Notes under the pieces: model-generated | The model's database searches: none | What the model saw: only the letters and a program-made list of their open reading frames with translations | Told to the model about the DNA's origin: nothing | Part shown: positions 36,279 through 44,940 of the stretch, piece after piece | Layout of the letters: every line of letters begins with the position of its first letter | How positions within the stretch are numbered: the first letter of the stretch is position 1 | Made by a program: the position numbers and the translations under genes | NCBI RefSeq assembly: GCF_000146325.1 | Contig: NZ_GL397067.1 | Span: 1,167,660-1,231,659 of the forward strand | Direction of reading: 5' to 3' | Length of the DNA stretch: 64,000 bases | Source: Pediococcus acidilactici DSM 20284 | Lineage (GTDB): Bacteria; Bacillota; Bacilli; Lactobacillales; Lactobacillaceae

Positions 36279-37697
36279 TTGACTGAAAAAGCCTGCACAA
36301 CCGTTTTAGTTGGTAAGAAAGCCTCAATCGATGGTTCGACCATGGTCGCTCGTAACGACGACACTTTCTTGCCGCTCGCACCGCACCGTTTCTACATGCA
36401 TCCCGCTGAAAGTGGCGTAGACGAAACCATCGTCTCCTCACAAAACGGGTTTACAGCAAAATTACCTGCTAATGGCTACCGTCATAGCGCCGTTCCTAAC
36501 ATCGATCCTGATCGTGATGGAATCTATGACGAAAGTGGTTTTAACGAAAAGAACGTTGCTATGAGTGCCACCGAGAGTGTCTACGGAAACCCTAAGACCC
36601 TGGCGTACGACCCGCTCGTTCCTAATGGGCTTGCTGAAGACACTATGCCAACCATGGTACTTCCTTACATTGATTCCGCGCGAATGGGCGTAGAATACTT
36701 AGGTAAGTTAATTGCTAAGTACGGTTCTCCTGAAGGTAACGGCGTCATCTTTAGTGACAAGGATGACGTATGGTACATGGAAATCGTCACGGGGCACCAC
36801 TGGGTTGCTCAGCGCATCCCTGATGATTCCTATGCCGTAGCTGCTAACCAAGTGGCAATTCAACAAGTTGACTTCAACGATCCTGACAACTTTATGTGGT
36901 CAGACGGTATTCAAGAATTCGTTGAAAAATACCATTTGAATCCTGACCATGAAGGCTGGAACTTCCGTCACATCTTCGGTACCGACACCGAAAAGGACCG
37001 GCATTACAATACTCCGCGGGTTTGGTATGGACAACTTTACCTTAACCCAGAAATCGAACAGGACCCGCAATCTTCAGAATTACCGTTCATTCGTCAAGCA
37101 AGCCGTAAAATTACGGTTGAAGACGTGGGCAACATTTTGAGTTCGCACTACAATGAAACTAAATACGATCCATTTGGCCATGGTGATGACAAGGATCGCT
37201 TGAAGTTCCGGCCAATTTCAATGAACCGGACCCAAAATTCGCACGTTTTGCAAATTCGTAACGACGTGCCTGAAGATCGTTCCGCAATTTTCTGGCTTAA
37301 CTTCGGGGTCCCAGCATTTAGTCCGTACGTGCCGTTCTTTAACAACGCTACGGATACTGATCCTAGCTACAGTGCTACTAAGCAAACCATGAATTTGGAC
37401 GATGCTTACTGGATGTACCGCGCGGTTGGTTCCGTTGTGGAAGGCCACTATAGCCAATTCATCCAAAAGAACGTGGACTACGTAACTGCTTCTAAAGAAT
37501 TCTTGCGTGGCCGGGTTGCTGAAATTGATCGTCAAGCCGCTGAATTGTCTGGTGAAGAATTAACCAAGTTCTTAACCGAAGCCAACCATCAAACCGTGGC
37601 TGCGATGAAGGAGCGCACAATGAAGCACTTTAACGATCTGCTCGCTACTGGATTAACGCTTTCGAAATTGACGTTTAATATGGATAAAAATCTTTAA
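36279..37697 (+). CDS. C69 family dipeptidase (PepD type)
   Basis: A 472-residue cytosolic dipeptidase of the N-terminal nucleophile class. The start ACTTVLVGKKASIDGSTMV carries the nucleophile Cys6 and the DGSTM motif, followed by RNDDT. TTG at 36279-36281 is the start: AAAGGAG lies 8 nt upstream and the Cys position fits the family. It supplies amino acids from dipeptides. Followed by a strong terminator at 37703-37740. Confidence 0.92.
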   Translation: MTEKACTTVLVGKKASIDGSTMVARNDDTFLPLAPHRFYMHPAESGVDETIVSSQNGFTAKLPANGYRHSAVPNIDPDRDGIYDESGFNEKNVAMSATESVYGNPKTLAYDPLVPNGLAEDTMPTMVLPYIDSARMGVEYLGKLIAKYGSPEGNGVIFSDKDDVWYMEIVTGHHWVAQRIPDDSYAVAANQVAIQQVDFNDPDNFMWSDGIQEFVEKYHLNPDHEGWNFRHIFGTDTEKDRHYNTPRVWYGQLYLNPEIEQDPQSSELPFIRQASRKITVEDVGNILSSHYNETKYDPFGHGDDKDRLKFRPISMNRTQNSHVLQIRNDVPEDRSAIFWLNFGVPAFSPYVPFFNNATDTDPSYSATKQTMNLDDAYWMYRAVGSVVEGHYSQFIQKNVDYVTASKEFLRGRVAEIDRQAAELSGEELTKFLTEANHQTVAAMKERTMKHFNDLLATGLTLSKLTFNMDKNL

Positions 37698-37702
37698 TAT
37701 GG

Positions 37703-37740
37703 AAAAGAGACTGATAAAAATATTCTCAGTCTCTTTTTTT
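37703..37740 (+). terminator. Intrinsic terminator of the dipeptidase gene
   Basis: Arms AAGAGACTGA and TCAGTCTCTT followed by a run of seven T. Confidence 0.9.
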
Positions 37741-37756
37741 AGGAAAATCTGCTTCT

Positions 37757-37856
37757 CAGCTGCCTAGTCAAAACATGTTCCAGCCACCATTTTTTTCCGG
37801 TTAACAACATTACGGCCCCTAATCGCCTAAAACGCGACTAGGGGCCGTAACATCGT
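37757..37856 (-). repeat. Fourth copy of the cfa-downstream hairpin repeat (inverted)
   Basis: On the minus strand: stem TTACGGCCCCTA.../...TAGGGGCCGTAA (37810-37850) around a T-rich loop flanked by CGCG and GGCG, then GTTGTTAACCGGAAAAAAAT and GGTGGCTGGAACATGTTTTG. The stem shares little outer sequence with the 2640-2940 units, but the loop ends and tail are the same. Also placed to end the EAL gene transcript. Confidence 0.7.
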
Positions 37857-37890
37857 TAAATCCTCGAGTCTTACCCGGGTGCTCCGTGCT

Positions 37891-38619
37891 CTAATTCTTT
37901 TCAATCGCCCGCGGTCTTCCCCAATAGTATCCCTGTTGTAGCTTAATACTATTGTCTACTAACCAGTCACTTACCGAGAGATTATCGATTCCTTCAATAA
38001 TCAAGTCAATCTGGTTATCAATTGCCATTGAGCGCCACAACATCACCGTTTCTTGCACTAGGTCTTTACTTACGTTGCGTAATTGCAACAATGACAACTT
38101 GATCCGGTCGATATATTTACCATACTCACGAACAATATTAAAACTGTTCATTCCGCTAGAAACATCATCGATTGCAATTCGGAATCCTAAATCATGCACC
38201 TGCTTAATCGGCTCAATCATCGAATTATTGTAATACTGGTCGAAATACCGTTTACTTGGGATTGCTTCCGTGATTTCCACCATCAAGGTCTTTTGGTATG
38301 GAATTAAAGCCTTCAAAGCCTCGATAGTGCTTGGATACAATAATTGTTGCGGGTCAATGTTAAAACTAAAATATTGGTTTGGCTTATTTTTTACCAACTC
38401 TTTTAATTCATTGGCCATCCAATTACAGAAAATTCGATTACTCTCGTTATTCCGAATATATTCTTTAAAGAGGGCTGCTGGAAACTTATTGTCCTCTCCA
38501 GCTTCACGTAATAATAATTCATACTCTTGGAGCTTTCCTTCGGTGTCTTCGTTATCCACCGCAAAGATTGGTTGTTCATAAAAACACAACTTAACCACCG
38601 CAGCTTCTAATTCAGCCAA
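37891..38619 (-). CDS. EAL domain c-di-GMP phosphodiesterase
   Basis: A 242-residue stand-alone EAL domain expected to cleave cyclic di-GMP. The signature reads ELLLR (34-38). Further matches are FNID, VEITE, IDDVSSGMNSF (variant of DDFGTG), DRIKLS with the catalytic Lys, IIEGID and QGYYWGRP. Metal and substrate positions are largely kept, but loop 6 is atypical, so activity is probable rather than certain. TTG start at 38617-38619 with AGAAGGAT before it, 11 nt after the GGDEF gene stop. Confidence 0.85.
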   Translation of the reverse strand: MAELEAAVVKLCFYEQPIFAVDNEDTEGKLQEYELLLREAGEDNKFPAALFKEYIRNNESNRIFCNWMANELKELVKNKPNQYFSFNIDPQQLLYPSTIEALKALIPYQKTLMVEITEAIPSKRYFDQYYNNSMIEPIKQVHDLGFRIAIDDVSSGMNSFNIVREYGKYIDRIKLSLLQLRNVSKDLVQETVMLWRSMAIDNQIDLIIEGIDNLSVSDWLVDNSIKLQQGYYWGRPRAIEKN

Positions 38620-38630
38620 CCTATCCTTCT

Positions 38631-39833
38631 CTAACTTAATGACGAAACATCCCCCTCTACAGACATACTATTCCTAAAATTATTTTTAGCTTGATATAAA
38701 TATTTGTCAACTCGTTTATAAAAATCCTTGGCACTTTGATCACTTTTCTTAAGGTCAGTGACCCCAATCGATACTGTAACACGGACGTTGAGGTCGTCTT
38801 TAACTTCAAAAGTCTTTTCAACTAGAATATCACGGATCGTCTTCACAATTGGAGCAGCTTCGGCGGACGTCCGGTTCCGGAAAATAATCGTGAACTCTTC
38901 TCCACCAACCCGAAAAAGTTGCGCGTTAGTTTTACGTTCAAATAATTCATCCGAAAATAGCTGAGCAACGTATTTCAAAACATTGTCACCCACTTGATGT
39001 CCGTACTGATCATTAAATAGCTTGAAATGATCGATATCAAACATCACCATGGCAACTGGTAAATCATTATTAGAGTAAACTTCAAAAACTTCATTGACCA
39101 CTTCGTTAAAGGTTCGCCGATTGCGGACCCCGGTTAAGAAATCATAACCGTTATCCTTTTCTAACTTCATGTATCGCTTGACCATAGCCCGAATTTCAAT
39201 ATTACCAAAATGAACAATTGTCATCATCATCATAAATTCAAAAGTTAGCAAAAGTACTTGGCTAACTGTCATAGTACGGATGCCTTTCAAAATCGACCAC
39301 CAAGCAACCCCAAATAAAAACTGGGTTCCATAATACCAGGCACTATCAATCAACCAATCACTGTTGCGATAAATGACCCAAATCACCCCGATTAAAAGCA
39401 GCATCGCCAACAAATTTAAAATATTAAACTGCGTTTGATGCCGAATAATTGCCAATCCATAAATATAAATCGGCAACCCCATGTTGAACCAGAGTACCGT
39501 TTTGCGATGCACAATGTATAAACAATAAAACAAGATAATAAACTGGGCATTTGAGTATTGCCAGCCCAATTGACTACTATCAATGTCCGCATGGAGGGCC
39601 ACAAAAGTTGCCTGTAAAAAGAGCATCGCAATCGCCAAGCTGACAAACCAACTAATCTCTTCATAAACTACTGTGTTAGTTTCATATCGACTAAAAAAGC
39701 GGTCAATCCCGTACGAAACCAACGTTAAAATGCATAAAACACCAATCGTAATTGCAGCAATAATCAACGTATTAAAACTAAAAAAACGCGCAAACCATTG
39801 TCCAATTGGACTTACAACCATACTAAAAGGCAT
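38631..39833 (-). CDS. Membrane-bound GGDEF diguanylate cyclase
   Basis: A 400-residue cyclase making c-di-GMP from two GTP. Seven to eight membrane segments (about 22-210) without an obvious extracellular sensor are followed by a GGDEF domain: DFLTGVRNRR, FDIDHFKLFNDQYGH and the active GGEEF (310-314). The inhibitory RxxD site reads KTNA (301-304), so feedback inhibition by product is probably missing. AGGAGA before the ATG. First gene of a two-gene unit with the EAL protein. Confidence 0.92.
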   Translation of the reverse strand: MPFSMVVSPIGQWFARFFSFNTLIIAAITIGVLCILTLVSYGIDRFFSRYETNTVVYEEISWFVSLAIAMLFLQATFVALHADIDSSQLGWQYSNAQFIILFYCLYIVHRKTVLWFNMGLPIYIYGLAIIRHQTQFNILNLLAMLLLIGVIWVIYRNSDWLIDSAWYYGTQFLFGVAWWSILKGIRTMTVSQVLLLTFEFMMMMTIVHFGNIEIRAMVKRYMKLEKDNGYDFLTGVRNRRTFNEVVNEVFEVYSNNDLPVAMVMFDIDHFKLFNDQYGHQVGDNVLKYVAQLFSDELFERKTNAQLFRVGGEEFTIIFRNRTSAEAAPIVKTIRDILVEKTFEVKDDLNVRVTVSIGVTDLKKSDQSAKDFYKRVDKYLYQAKNNFRNSMSVEGDVSSLS

Positions 39834-40204
39834 TTTAATTTCTCCTATTCTTTTGCTATTTTAATTAAGGCGTCCACGTAGTCGTTAACAACAAAATAAC
39901 CGGTATCCTTCGTTTAGCGCAAGAAAATTATACATAATCTCCCCTACCCACACTAAATGCAAAGGTTTATTTCTAACATTCCACATTGCCGAAATCAAAA
40001 CTTAATCTTCCAATAAAAACTAATCTTTGCAATAATCTATTTTGCCGTCAATTTCATGGCGCTAAAAGTGCATAATTCCACGATACCGACGACTAAATCA
40101 CTGTCCTTAAGTATACGATTTTTATTAGATATTTTGCAAGTTAATATTATTAAAAATTAACTTGTCAAAGTATTATTTTCAGTGTGCAACTTTTGCGCAT
40201 AAAA
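39834..40204. other. Gap of about 370 bp upstream of the GGDEF gene
   Basis: No gene seen. It holds a perfect TATAAT on the minus strand (39927-39932), likely the cyclase -10 with a weak -35, predicting a leader of about 85 nt. Two direct repeats TAATCTTCCAATAA (40003) and TAATCTTTGCAATAA (40021) with an 18-bp period lie further upstream and could bind a regulator. Confidence 0.4.
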
Positions 40205-40249
40205 AATACCCTTGAAGCTACGAGATATCGCTGCTTCAAGGGTATTTTT
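40205..40249. terminator. Bidirectional terminator
   Basis: Perfect 14-bp stem AATACCCTTGAAGC/GCTTCAAGGGTATT with TTTTT after it on the plus strand and a T-run (TATTTTTTATG) on the minus strand, where it ends the small acidic protein gene. Confidence 0.85.
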
Positions 40250-40278
40250 ATCTGTCCGAGACAGTGGTGCTTAGGTGC

Positions 40279-40491
40279 TTACTTTAACATATCTTCGGCG
40301 GTCTTCTTTAGGTCAGCATCGCTCATGCTTTCCCACTTCTTGGCTTCCGCGATTGTCTTAACCGTGTTGTGACCGTTCGAATCCATAACGTGGTTCCACA
40401 TTGCATCACGTACTGGAGTTGAATCGTCACTCCAATCAAATACTTCCTTCATTTGTTTATCCAAAAGTTGTGTCTTCAATGTTTCTGCCAT
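40279..40491 (-). CDS. Small conserved-looking soluble protein, unknown
   Basis: A 70-residue acidic protein (MAETLKTQLLDKQMKEVFDW...) with two predicted amphipathic helices and no cysteine. Not recognised. A strong ribosome site (GGAGG) and a good upstream promoter suggest high expression. The ATG at 40489-40491 was chosen for that ribosome site. Confidence 0.7.
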   Translation of the reverse strand: MAETLKTQLLDKQMKEVFDWSDDSTPVRDAMWNHVMDSNGHNTVKTIAEAKKWESMSDADLKKTAEDMLK

Positions 40492-40522
40492 AATAAAAGC
40501 CTCCAATAAACTGGGTGACCAT

Positions 40523-40601
40523 GGTTAAAATCTAACCATGCCGTTCATTTTATTATTGCACCCCACGACTCTGTTATAACACTGGTTGGGCAATTTGTTA
40601 A
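40523..40601 (-). promoter_or_regulatory. Promoter and leader hairpin of the small acidic protein gene
   Basis: On the minus strand TTAACA (40596-40601) and TATAAC (40573-40578) are 17 bp apart. The leader contains a perfect hairpin CATGGTTA/TAACCATG (40523-40543) ending about 18 nt before the GGAGG site, likely an mRNA-stabilising structure or operator. Confidence 0.55.
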
Positions 40602-40644
40602 TATAGAAAATCGGTTTGTTTTGGTTGTGTATTTGTCGGGTATG

Positions 40645-40725
40645 ATAACGGTTTATCGGCTCCTAAAACCCAAAGAAGTGGAAACCACCGTTAAATCGTT
40701 CCCACTTCTTGAACTTAACCGTTAT
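40645..40725 (-). terminator. Terminator of the xyloside operon
   Basis: Inner stem AAGAAGTGG/CCACTTCTT (40673-40681 with 40702-40710) enclosed by a second pairing ATAACGGTT/AACCGTTAT. It follows the beta-xylosidase stop. Confidence 0.6.
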
Positions 40726-42338
40726 TTTTCCTGATAATCAAAATACCCAAATTGTGCTGGTACTTCATAACCGGAATAATCCACGGCAGCTAGTCCAACG
40801 AAGGCCCCGGTAAAGAATCCGCCGTAAGTTTGTAAAACATAGTCATCTGATAACACGGCCGCATCTAACTCAACCGGAATCCGGTGCCATTCCTGACCAT
40901 CAAAAGAGTACTCATAATAGTAAGTTTGTTTTTCCACTTGCGTTCTCAGCCAAACTTCATCAATATCGTCAGGAAGCTTAACGGCGTGGTCCTTCAAATA
41001 GGAAGTGTAGTTCCCATGATTATTCTCAGCCACTTCGATAACTTTTCCACGATTTTCATCGTGCGTAAGGAAGACCCATGACCAATGTTTATCATTATAG
41101 AAGTTAGTTAGCCCGGCCATCTGCTGGTAACTAAACGGATCAAATTTAACCTTAGTTTCCGCAGTAAAATTGAACGCCTGCCAGCGTTGGGCAATCATCG
41201 AAACGTCAAAATTACTTGCTAATGATCCGCGACCAACCAGCTCTAGATAACCCTTCCCGGTATGGCCCATTTTAGCCGTGAACGGTACTCGAAGCGTATT
41301 CCAATCTAAATCCAATGCTGGTTGGTCAAACTCGTCGTGGCGGGAATGGTCAGCCGAACCCGCGGACAAAATCGCATCCTTAGGGGCTTCTACTTCAACC
41401 TGGCCGCCATGGCCGCCCACAACTCTTGGCCATCCTTGGTCATCCCATTCTACTTTTTGAATGGCGGTCTCCCGGCCTAAAGTACTCCACCCCCGGGGAT
41501 CGTGACGGGATTCGTTCGCGTGATTCCATGGCCGCGCACATAGTGATGCGTAATACCATTCTCCACTAGGTGTGTTAACTAGTGCTCCATGACCCTGCTT
41601 TTGTATTTCCATATCGGGCGTGTCAAAATTAGTGATGAAAGGTCCGTCTGGTTCAGTTTCAAAAGAGTTTTCGTCTAAGGTTTTAGAACGGGCAACCACC
41701 TCTTGGTGAGTAAATACCGTACCCCCTTCAGCTGCAAATAGATAATAGTAGCCGTCTTTTTGGTATAAATGTGGACCTTCAACCAGCTTAACTTCCGTAC
41801 CGCGATAAATGGTTCGCGCGGTCTCTGGCTTTAATTTCATGGTTGTTACGTCAAGTTCCGTCAACGTGATCCCATCAAACGGGTGATGATATTCTCGATG
41901 ATCCCAAGTTTGTTGAACCAAATATTTACGTCCATCTTGATCATGGAACAGTGAAGCATCAAAGCCCACCCCGTTTAATTTAATAGGATCGCTCCATGGT
42001 CCTCGAATATCCGTTGCCGTCGTTAGGTAATTGGTCATGTCTTTAAATGCACCTTCGGTTACCTTCACGTCGGTGTAAACCAGCCAGAATTTACCATCTG
42101 CATACGACAAATCAGGCGCCCAGATCCCCCCAGAAGCAGGGTTTCCTTTCATATCTAAAAGAGTCGTTGTGGATAATGGTGATGGCAAGAGTTGCCAATG
42201 CACCATATCTTTTGACTCGTGAAGTCGCACGCCAGGAAACCATTCGAACGTGGAGTTTGCAATGTAATAAGTGTCACCAACTCTGATCATGCTAGGGTCA
42301 GCATTAAAACCTGGTAATACTGGATTAACTATTTTCAT
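40722..42338 (-). CDS. xynB: GH43 beta-xylosidase
   Basis: A 538-residue, cytosolic glycoside hydrolase that releases xylose from xylo-oligosaccharides. The five-bladed GH43 domain shows catalytic Asp14 in GFNADPSM, the pKa-tuning Asp in IWAPDLSY, and the acid Glu in VEGPHLY; a C-terminal beta-sandwich (about 340-538, GH43_C2-like) follows. No signal peptide. It lies 28 nt after the GPH transporter gene, so import and cleavage are encoded together. Confidence 0.93.
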   Translation of the reverse strand: MKIVNPVLPGFNADPSMIRVGDTYYIANSTFEWFPGVRLHESKDMVHWQLLPSPLSTTTLLDMKGNPASGGIWAPDLSYADGKFWLVYTDVKVTEGAFKDMTNYLTTATDIRGPWSDPIKLNGVGFDASLFHDQDGRKYLVQQTWDHREYHHPFDGITLTELDVTTMKLKPETARTIYRGTEVKLVEGPHLYQKDGYYYLFAAEGGTVFTHQEVVARSKTLDENSFETEPDGPFITNFDTPDMEIQKQGHGALVNTPSGEWYYASLCARPWNHANESRHDPRGWSTLGRETAIQKVEWDDQGWPRVVGGHGGQVEVEAPKDAILSAGSADHSRHDEFDQPALDLDWNTLRVPFTAKMGHTGKGYLELVGRGSLASNFDVSMIAQRWQAFNFTAETKVKFDPFSYQQMAGLTNFYNDKHWSWVFLTHDENRGKVIEVAENNHGNYTSYLKDHAVKLPDDIDEVWLRTQVEKQTYYYEYSFDGQEWHRIPVELDAAVLSDDYVLQTYGGFFTGAFVGLAAVDYSGYEVPAQFGYFDYQEK

Positions 42339-42366
42339 TTTTACTTATCCTTTCTATATAAACGAT

Positions 42367-43827
42367 TTATAATTCGCCTTGCGTCTTACGTTGGTCAATT
42401 TCTAAATTGATTTGCTTTACGTCAAGATCACTCAACGGATACCTACTCATAATCCACATTGCTACTACTGCCAATCCAACCGGAATCCAGATCATTGACC
42501 ATTGGATCCCCATTAGTGAAGAGGAATTTTGGACTGCCTTAGTACCATCAAAATGGAAGAACGCGTTAATGTAGCCCGGAATAATTCCACCCAAGGCTAA
42601 TCCAATCTTGAAGAAAAGACCCATAATTGCATTAATAATTCCCGCAACCCGTTTTTTAGATTGGTATTCACCATATGAAACTACTTCAGGAACCAACGAC
42701 CACATGTAACCAGTTGCTGAGGTAATCCCCCATTGTTGTAGGAAGCGTCCAAGGTAACCTAACGCAGTAGCGTTCCTAAATTGCGGCATTTGCCAAACCC
42801 ATAAAATAATTTGACCGACAATAAACAACGTTAAGAAAATGTAGAAAAACTGTTTTTTACCGATTTTACGCCGGACGATTGGCCACAAGAATACAAGGAA
42901 AATGCCAGGAATTGAACCAATCAAGTTAATTGAAGCCATCCATTCTGGGTGTCCAACGTTATATTGCATATAAAAAGGCCAAACCGTGTTTCCAAAAAAC
43001 ATAAACGTAAAACCAATTAAAAAGAACATTCCCAATACTTGAAGCGGCTTGTTACGTTTAATTTCAGCAAACAAGTCGGAATATTTAACGGCGTCGGTTT
43101 CTTCCTGGGTTGGCAAAACCCGTTCTTTAACCCCAAAATAAGTGCATAATAGTAACGCAAACCCAATAATCATGTAAATTGCCATTACGGAAAAGTATGC
43201 GCCGCCCGCATGTGGTGAAGTGTAATCCCCCAAATTCAATTTAATTCCAAATAATCCGATATCTTTAAGTTGCTTGTCTGGCGAAGCCAGTTGGATAAAT
43301 AACGGCAAGAACGTGTAAACCATTAAATTACCAATGTTGGCTTCGGTCATCCGAACCGTAGTCACGGCAGAAACCTCATCGTTGTCCCGAGTTAACGATG
43401 CATTTAATGCGCCGTACGGGATGTTAACAAACGAATAGATTAAAGCCGTTGCCAAGTACGATCCAAACGCATAGATTACGTTTCCCCGCACTGCTTCAAT
43501 TGGGAAAAATAGTAACGCTGCACAAATCGTCAGTGGAATCCCAAAATATAGGATGAACGGCCGGTACTTGCCTTTTTTAAAATGACTACGGTCAACCACT
43601 GCTCCCACCCAGGGATCCCAAAAAACATTTACCCACCGGACAATCAGGAAGATGGTTGCTCCCACCGTCGCTGAAATTCCAAATACCGTTGTCAGGTAAA
43701 ATAACAGCATCGAGCCAACCGTCCCAAAAATCAGGTTTTGGGCTAGGTCGCCGGCACCGTAACTCACCCGCTCCTTCCAAGATAATTTAGCGAACTCATC
43801 TTTCGCCACGTCGTTGTTACTCGCCAT
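42367..43827 (-). CDS. GPH family xyloside/oligosaccharide transporter
   Basis: A 486-residue, 12-helix cation symporter of the glycoside-pentoside-hexuronide group (XylP/XynT type). It opens LSWKERVSYGAGDLAQNLIF and has WDPWVGAVVDRSHFKKGKYRPFILYFG, the family signature. GGAGG before the ATG. First gene of a two-gene unit with the beta-xylosidase and with a cre site upstream, so the likely cargo is xylobiose or xylosides. Confidence 0.92.
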   Translation of the reverse strand: MASNNDVAKDEFAKLSWKERVSYGAGDLAQNLIFGTVGSMLLFYLTTVFGISATVGATIFLIVRWVNVFWDPWVGAVVDRSHFKKGKYRPFILYFGIPLTICAALLFFPIEAVRGNVIYAFGSYLATALIYSFVNIPYGALNASLTRDNDEVSAVTTVRMTEANIGNLMVYTFLPLFIQLASPDKQLKDIGLFGIKLNLGDYTSPHAGGAYFSVMAIYMIIGFALLLCTYFGVKERVLPTQEETDAVKYSDLFAEIKRNKPLQVLGMFFLIGFTFMFFGNTVWPFYMQYNVGHPEWMASINLIGSIPGIFLVFLWPIVRRKIGKKQFFYIFLTLFIVGQIILWVWQMPQFRNATALGYLGRFLQQWGITSATGYMWSLVPEVVSYGEYQSKKRVAGIINAIMGLFFKIGLALGGIIPGYINAFFHFDGTKAVQNSSSLMGIQWSMIWIPVGLAVVAMWIMSRYPLSDLDVKQINLEIDQRKTQGEL

Positions 43828-43867
43828 CTTATCAGCCTCCTAAAAGCTAAATTGTTTTACAGCATCA

Positions 43868-43883
43868 TTGTATTCGCTTACAA
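43868..43883 (-). promoter_or_regulatory. cre site upstream of the xyloside operon
   Basis: On the minus strand TTGTAAGCGAATACAA matches the CcpA consensus WTGNAARCGNWWWCAW at every position, 41 bp before the transporter ATG. Confidence 0.75.
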
Positions 43884-43929
43884 ATTGCCATAATAGAAGG
43901 CTTTGTACCCATTTTTTGTCAAAATCTGA

Positions 43930-44841
43930 CTATTCAAAATAACCCGAATCTTTAAGAGAACGCACTACCCGCTTCTTTCCTAATTGCTTGCGATAATCTC
44001 GTGGAGTTTGTCCACTCCATTTTTTAAAGCTCTTACTAAACATTGATGAATTGGTCACTCCCACCATTTCAGCAACATCTTCAACCGAATAATCTAGGTA
44101 ACTGAGCAAAAGTTTAGCCTTCCGATAACGCTGCTTTTCTACATAATGAAGCGGCGTCATCCCGTAAACCTTCTTGAACGTTCGGTAACCATAACCATCA
44201 CTAATTTTGATTTCATTACAAATATCTTGGAAGGTATTAAATTTCTCCGGATTGCCGATGTTATTTTCAATTAAAATTGCAATCTGACGGGCAACCTCTG
44301 CTTCCCGTTCGGAGAACCGGTTACTGCAATGCACCGGGTGATTTTCGATGAATTTGCTTAGATCATAGAGGTAATTCAGCATGAACAGCTGAATCTTGAT
44401 GTTAACTTCATCTTTGCCTAATTCTCCCTGTTTTCCTAGTTCGCTATATCGAACAATTTCTTTAGCCGTTTTGAGCGACTCCTGTGCCAATTTTGACTTA
44501 GCATAAATCACCGTGTTGGCTAAATTACGAATAATTTCTGACTCTAACCGAATATTTTCAAAACTAAAATGAAAGGTAATGTAAGTTAAATCGTTAAATT
44601 GATTAGCATTCCAATTCTTATGCAACGTTCCCGGTGCAATGATAATGACGTCTCCTGGACCGTAGCTATACGAAACAGATTGATTAATTTCGGTGGTTTG
44701 ATACCCATCGATCACACACATCAACTCAAACGCCTGATGTTTTTGTTCAAAAAATGACCATCCTCCGGGAACCGTCCGCATGTGCCCGCCAAAAACGTAT
44801 AAACTTGCGTCAACAACTGGAATTGGGATAAATTTCTCCAT
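43930..44841 (-). CDS. AraC family transcriptional regulator
   Basis: A 303-residue regulator: N-terminal cupin sensor (about 15-150, GPGDVIIIAPGTLHKNW) and two C-terminal HTH motifs ending MFSKSFKKWSGQTPRDYRKQ. Encoded between the xylAB operon and the xyloside operon on the same strand, it probably activates the transporter/xylosidase genes in response to xylo-oligosaccharide. The ATG at 44839-44841 was chosen because GGGAGTG is 6 nt upstream. Confidence 0.9.
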   Translation of the reverse strand: MEKFIPIPVVDASLYVFGGHMRTVPGGWSFFEQKHQAFELMCVIDGYQTTEINQSVSYSYGPGDVIIIAPGTLHKNWNANQFNDLTYITFHFSFENIRLESEIIRNLANTVIYAKSKLAQESLKTAKEIVRYSELGKQGELGKDEVNIKIQLFMLNYLYDLSKFIENHPVHCSNRFSEREAEVARQIAILIENNIGNPEKFNTFQDICNEIKISDGYGYRTFKKVYGMTPLHYVEKQRYRKAKLLLSYLDYSVEDVAEMVGVTNSSMFSKSFKKWSGQTPRDYRKQLGKKRVVRSLKDSGYFE

Positions 44842-44873
44842 TATTTTCACTCCCGTCTGGTAAAAATTATTTT

Positions 44874-44917
44874 AAAAAAGAGCGGAAATCTGGGTAAAAC
44901 GCCCCTTTCTCCGCTCC
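44874..44917 (-). terminator. Terminator of xylAB
   Basis: Arms GAGCGGA and TCCGCTC with TTTTTTAAAA after it on the minus strand, just downstream of the xylB stop at 44941. Confidence 0.8.
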
Positions 44918-44940
44918 TTATTCGTGGTTATTTACTTTGC

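Noticed and set aside
38268-38581. 103-codon frame inside the EAL gene on the opposite strand
   Set aside because: It is a shadow of a well-supported gene, lacks a ribosome site and has low-complexity composition; the same applies to most long opposite-strand frames in guaB, ychF, rlmCD and the PTS genes.
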